Shown here: in pieces, positions 60,012-64,000 of the stretch
How the letters are laid out: each line of letters opens with the position of its first letter
Numbering within the stretch: position 1 is the first letter of the stretch
Source of the DNA: Neodontobutis hainanensis
Taxonomy: Eukaryota; Chordata; Actinopteri; Gobiiformes; Odontobutidae
Direction: 5' to 3'
Assembly: GCA_024349245.1 (NCBI GenBank)
Contig: JALDNG010000749.1
Coordinates: 27,048 to 91,047 of the forward strand
Length of the DNA: 64,000 bases
Made by a program: the position numbers and the translations under genes
The notes under the pieces: generated by a model
Seen by the model: only the letters and a program-made list of their open reading frames with translations
The model's database searches: none
What the model was told of the DNA's origin: nothing

Positions 60012-60099
60012 TCAACCACTAACCAATTGTAGAATCGAGCTTCCAGCTGATAGGTTGAGTGTCAGGTATCGACCTCTAATTATTATAATGTCTATCAAA
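60012..60099 (-). CDS. Possible exon, strand uncertain
   Basis: On the minus strand, after an acceptor-like atacgtcttctag, a 28-residue frame (LIDIIIIRGRYLTLNLSAGS, then SILQLVSG) ends in TGA at 60012-60014. On the plus strand the same patch is a 33-nt segment between tgtag and a consensus donor GTCAG|gtatcg, with frame IELPADRLSV open on both sides. Either reading could be right. GC is raised, so some function is plausible. Confidence 0.22.
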
Positions 60100-63000
60100 C
60101 TAGAAGACGTATTCGATGTTATATAATTTTATACCTTGAGTTCTACACATGACTACTAACATCTAAAGAAATGATAATAAGTATATTGAGAATTTTAAAC
60201 CAATTTCACAGGATATTCTCCATTATTTGTACCTTATGTGTTGGCTAGTTATAAAATAAGTTTAAAGAAGTGAATTTACTTGATATAAATGAATATTTTC
60301 TCCATCATATATTTTTACGCTTTTTATTAATTTTAAATTTTATGATTAACATGCAAAATTAAAAAAACAAGAATTATCATGAAAGATATTCATGTTAAAG
60401 TGAAATATTTTTGATTTATACATTGATGGGTTATTTTTGAAACAATAATGCTCATCACAATTTAAATAAGCTAATGTGTAATTTATTTTTAACCCAAAAA
60501 TATCTTTATTAAATCACTTACAAATTCAACCATTTTAAGAGCAAAATTTTTTGAAATACTTCAGAATACTTCGAGTCTTTAAGAATTAAAGATTTCAATA
60601 ATTATAAATTTACGAAAAACTAACATCGTAGTTTTTTCGGAGTAAAATTTAAGTCATCTTACAAAACCAAAATAAAATTTCTTCAAAATTCTCGAAAAAT
60701 TTAATTAAAAAAATAATAAAACAAACCATTTTCTTGTTATTTTCGATTTGATGAATTAATTATATTGCAGGAAATTTAAAAGAATGGAGACATTCAAATA
60801 AATTCAAAATTTAGTTGATAACTTATTTTATTCAGCCGATAGTTTGCATATACGTAAAAACGAAGAAATATTGAAAGAAATAACATGTACGAAATGGCAT
60901 ATGATAATATTACGTTTCTAGCATTTATTGGTATCTTTCATCAAATATATCAATGGTACTTAATAATTACACCGTGGATTTAAGATATTTTTTGATATTT
61001 TGGACAAAAAGGAAATATTAGATTATTGAAACCAATTATACCATAATAGTCAAATTGTCCTATTTTAGATGGATTTTGGCGTTCTGTTTGCTGATAAATG
61101 GAGACTTAAATAAAAATATTATCAAAATTTTAAACAGTGATTTAATTGCATGAGAATTTTCGACCGTTTAAAATTGATCAACGTTTATCATATCAGATTT
61201 AAAAATTTGTTTCTTTTTTATATTTGCGAAAAATCTGAAAATTTTTTAGAATAAAAATGTCATGCAAATAACTTTGATGCACTGTTAAATTTCTCTGACA
61301 CATTCGCAACTATATTGTCTGTGATTATGTGTTTTCATTAAGAATTGTAAATTCAGATGATAAAGAAGTTAATTTATTCTTGGATCATAAATTAAATCAA
61401 CTGATCTTTTCTAAAATAGAACGTAAATTTGTAAAATATCACATTAAATTTTTATTCAAAACAGGTTAATTAGAATTAGTTAAATCACGAATTTAAATGA
61501 TTTAAAATAGATAATCGTCTTTATTTCATCTCATTTATCAACAAATCCCCTTTATAAATGTTCAGCAAAACAAAGTTTTTAAAATCAATAATTCTATGAA
61601 TTTTACCTTTTTTCATTTTCTTTTTTCAGTCTAACTTCTATTTTCTACAATTTTTATTCTTCTCCAAATTCGGAATTATATAAATTTATTTAAATTTGGA
61701 AATATAAGTATTTTAAAATGATGTTCTCATCAAATTGTTTTCATAAATTCTTAAATTAAAAATTTTTAACTTAAATAGTTTATTTATTAAAGGCAATAAT
61801 AATTCCATTTTAGTCATGAATTGTTCTCAGTGAAAAGCGAGATATTATCCTACGAAAATTTTTGTTGTATAATGTTTATACCACTTCTTTTAATTTCATA
61901 AAATATAAAAGTTTTTAATCTTTAAAATTTACAAAATTTATATTTTATGTATATTTTGCCAGTGTTTTATGCTTTATGTGAAAATATAAAATATTTTTAA
62001 ATAAATGGCCTATTTTAAATGCAGATTTTGATTTATAACTTATACCTTTCAAACGATAAACTGTTTGAATCCCCTTTAGCTATTATTTGAGAAAAATCAA
62101 AGATTCAGAAATGTCAATTGTCTTGAAAATTTTAAAATTGTGGGAAAATATTTAATCTATATCAGAAGATTGTTGTCAATTTTATGTAATTTAATATGAT
62201 CCTGTCAAATATTTTTAATTATCTAAACCGAGTAAAATGAATTTTAAAAAGATTATAAATTTATTCTCTCAAACATATCCGAAAAGGTTCATCAATAAAT
62301 GCGGTTCATAAACGAGTAAAATTTATTTTAAAAAACAGTTAAGCTGTATTAATTTTACAGAATAATTTAATATATATTTAATCTTCAATAAAATAAAGAA
62401 GTAAAACGTTAAAATATGGAGAGTTAAGAGAATACTCACATTCTCTAAATGTATAATTAATCTATTTTTAGATATATCTGTTTAACGGTTTTTCTAATGT
62501 TTTTCATAAAAATATTCAATGAGATTTTTACTCTTGTTGATATCAGAACCTATGAATTTCAGTATTTATATACATAGAATCACACTTCAAAATTAAAAAT
62601 GAAAACAATCCTTCTATTTTTGATGGATATTCTTACAAATATTATTCATTTTAAACATGTTTAAAAATTGATAAAATTACTAAAAAATTGCGAACCGAAA
62701 GAAATTTGCGTTCATTGGTTGAAAATATTACGCATTTTGAAACAAATAAAAATACGAAAATAAATTTCTCTAGAACCTGAAACCTCTCTAATATATCAAT
62801 AATTTTCAACCATTTTGTTGTTTATTAAACACTTTAAATCTAGTTTGCAGATTTTAATTTTTAATGTTTTCTCATGGAAGTTCATTTAAACATTATTATT
62901 GCAACAAAAATATACGTGTTAAATAGGATTATCAATATCACGAAGGATATTTTTTCTGAAAATATACCAAAGAAGAAAAATCATTTGAATAACTTCTTCC

Positions 63001-64000
63001 ATAAAAATGTCCTTTTATATTTCTGTTTCTTTCAAAACATTAATTAATGTTAAAAACGCATATTTTAAATTCATTCGTCACCCGAAATAAAGAAATAAAA
63101 TTATAGGATAGAGAAATAGCAAATATAATGAAGATTTTCACGATTTATCTTTTTGACACATAAATTGATAATTTTCATTCAGGGTTTCTTATCAAACTAA
63201 ATATGAACAAAATATAATTTAATGTTAAATATATGCCAATTCATTCATAAAAATATAAACGACTCAAAAATATCGTCAAAATTAGATAAAATCCTGAAAA
63301 ATTATTCATTCAAAACAAATTTATAAAACTTCTCAAATCATTTTATTTTAATCTAAATTTTTCTTATAAAGATAAATTCTGTGAACCGTTTAAACAAAAT
63401 GTTAAAACCTACGAATTGTCAGCTATTTTATGAAGAGTAGTAAAGGTAATACACGTTTATTGAAAATATTTGAAATTAATTTTGAATTGAATTTGTTGAG
63501 AATCCTTTTAACATACATAAATTAAAATCAAAACAAATCTATTATGTGTGAACAATGAATTAAAAATTTATAAACGAACAGAATTTTTATAAATATAATT
63601 GTCCGAAATTTGAAGGAAATCAACTAATTCAAAATTTCAAAAAACAACTGATTCGTGGTATATTTTCCGATAATTTGTAAATATTAAAAGAATATTTTTA
63701 TTTAAAATTTTATGTTAACCTTCATTTTTCATTATGTACTTCTTATATATCAATAAAATGGAATTTAAAATATTAGAGAGATCTTAATTTTTTTTAAATT
63801 TTAAAATTTATTTTAAAAACTACCTTTCATAACAGACTTTACGACTGATAAATTCCAAAAAACTTTAACATCAAAAAACATTTAATGAAAAGAAAATACT
63901 TTATTTAACAGCTAAGAAAAGTAATGAAAACGTAGAAATAGTTAATTTAAATTTTGAAAGGATTTTTTTAACGTAGACAGACATAATCACGTTAAGATAT
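60100..64000. other. AT-rich, nothing recognised
   Basis: No convincing exon, RNA gene, repeat array or transposon. An acceptor-like cacag at about 60210 is followed by a short hydrophobic frame (DILHYLYLMCWLVIK). It is unplaced and probably chance. The last 3.5 kb is among the most AT-rich sequence of the window. Confidence 0.35.

Noticed and set aside
1..64000. tRNA, 5S, snRNA or CRISPR features
   Set aside because: I looked for the tRNA B-box (GGTTCGANTCC and its complement), U-snRNA signatures and spaced direct repeats by eye and found none; a covariance-model scan would be needed to exclude them fully.

Overview
This window reads as animal nuclear DNA, most like an AT-rich invertebrate (arthropod-type) genome. 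It has no operons, no ribosome-binding-site-led reading frames and no long open frames. The few convincing genes are split into short exons by small GT-AG introns (candidates of about 51-100 nt). One relic is a hAT transposase of the ZBED5/SCAND3/GTF2IRD2 type, which is known from animal genomes. One gene encodes a nuclear mitochondrial subunit (ubiquinol-cytochrome c reductase QP-C/UQCRQ-like). I cannot name the species.

Region by region. 0.8-1.9 kb (minus): a dead hAT transposase with frameshifts and stops. 1.9-19.6 kb: mostly non-coding, with small islands of higher GC at about 11.9-12.2, 13.3-13.9, 14.6-15.1 and 16.0-16.3 kb. The last of these ends in a short stretch resembling a glutathione S-transferase N-terminus. 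19.7-21.7 kb (minus): the best gene neighbourhood. A UQCRQ-like gene sits downstream of the terminal exon of another gene, with about 490 bp between them that carry NRF-1-like and GABP/NRF-2-like motifs. 25.4-28.1 kb: coding-like exons on both strands.

From about 28.2 kb to the end the sequence becomes clearly more AT-rich; many 60-base rows have only 9-12 G/C. This part is mostly desert, but short patches of higher GC look like exons. The strongest is a two-exon, roughly 184-codon 3' gene end at 41.3-41.9 kb (minus). Next is a phase-consistent three-exon 3' end at 50.4-51.2 kb (minus). Weaker candidates lie at 46.8, 53.1, 53.5, 56.7, 58.1 and 59.4-60.1 kb. The minus-strand patches between 41 and 57 kb could belong to one long-intron gene, but this is inference.

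Short exons are hard to separate from chance in DNA this AT-rich, so most exon calls carry low confidence. I found no tRNA, rRNA, snRNA or CRISPR, and no intact mobile element. I did not find a clearly new biological system. The most testable points are the respiratory-gene promoter cluster, the unnamed gene at 41.3-41.9 kb, and the exons hidden in the AT desert.
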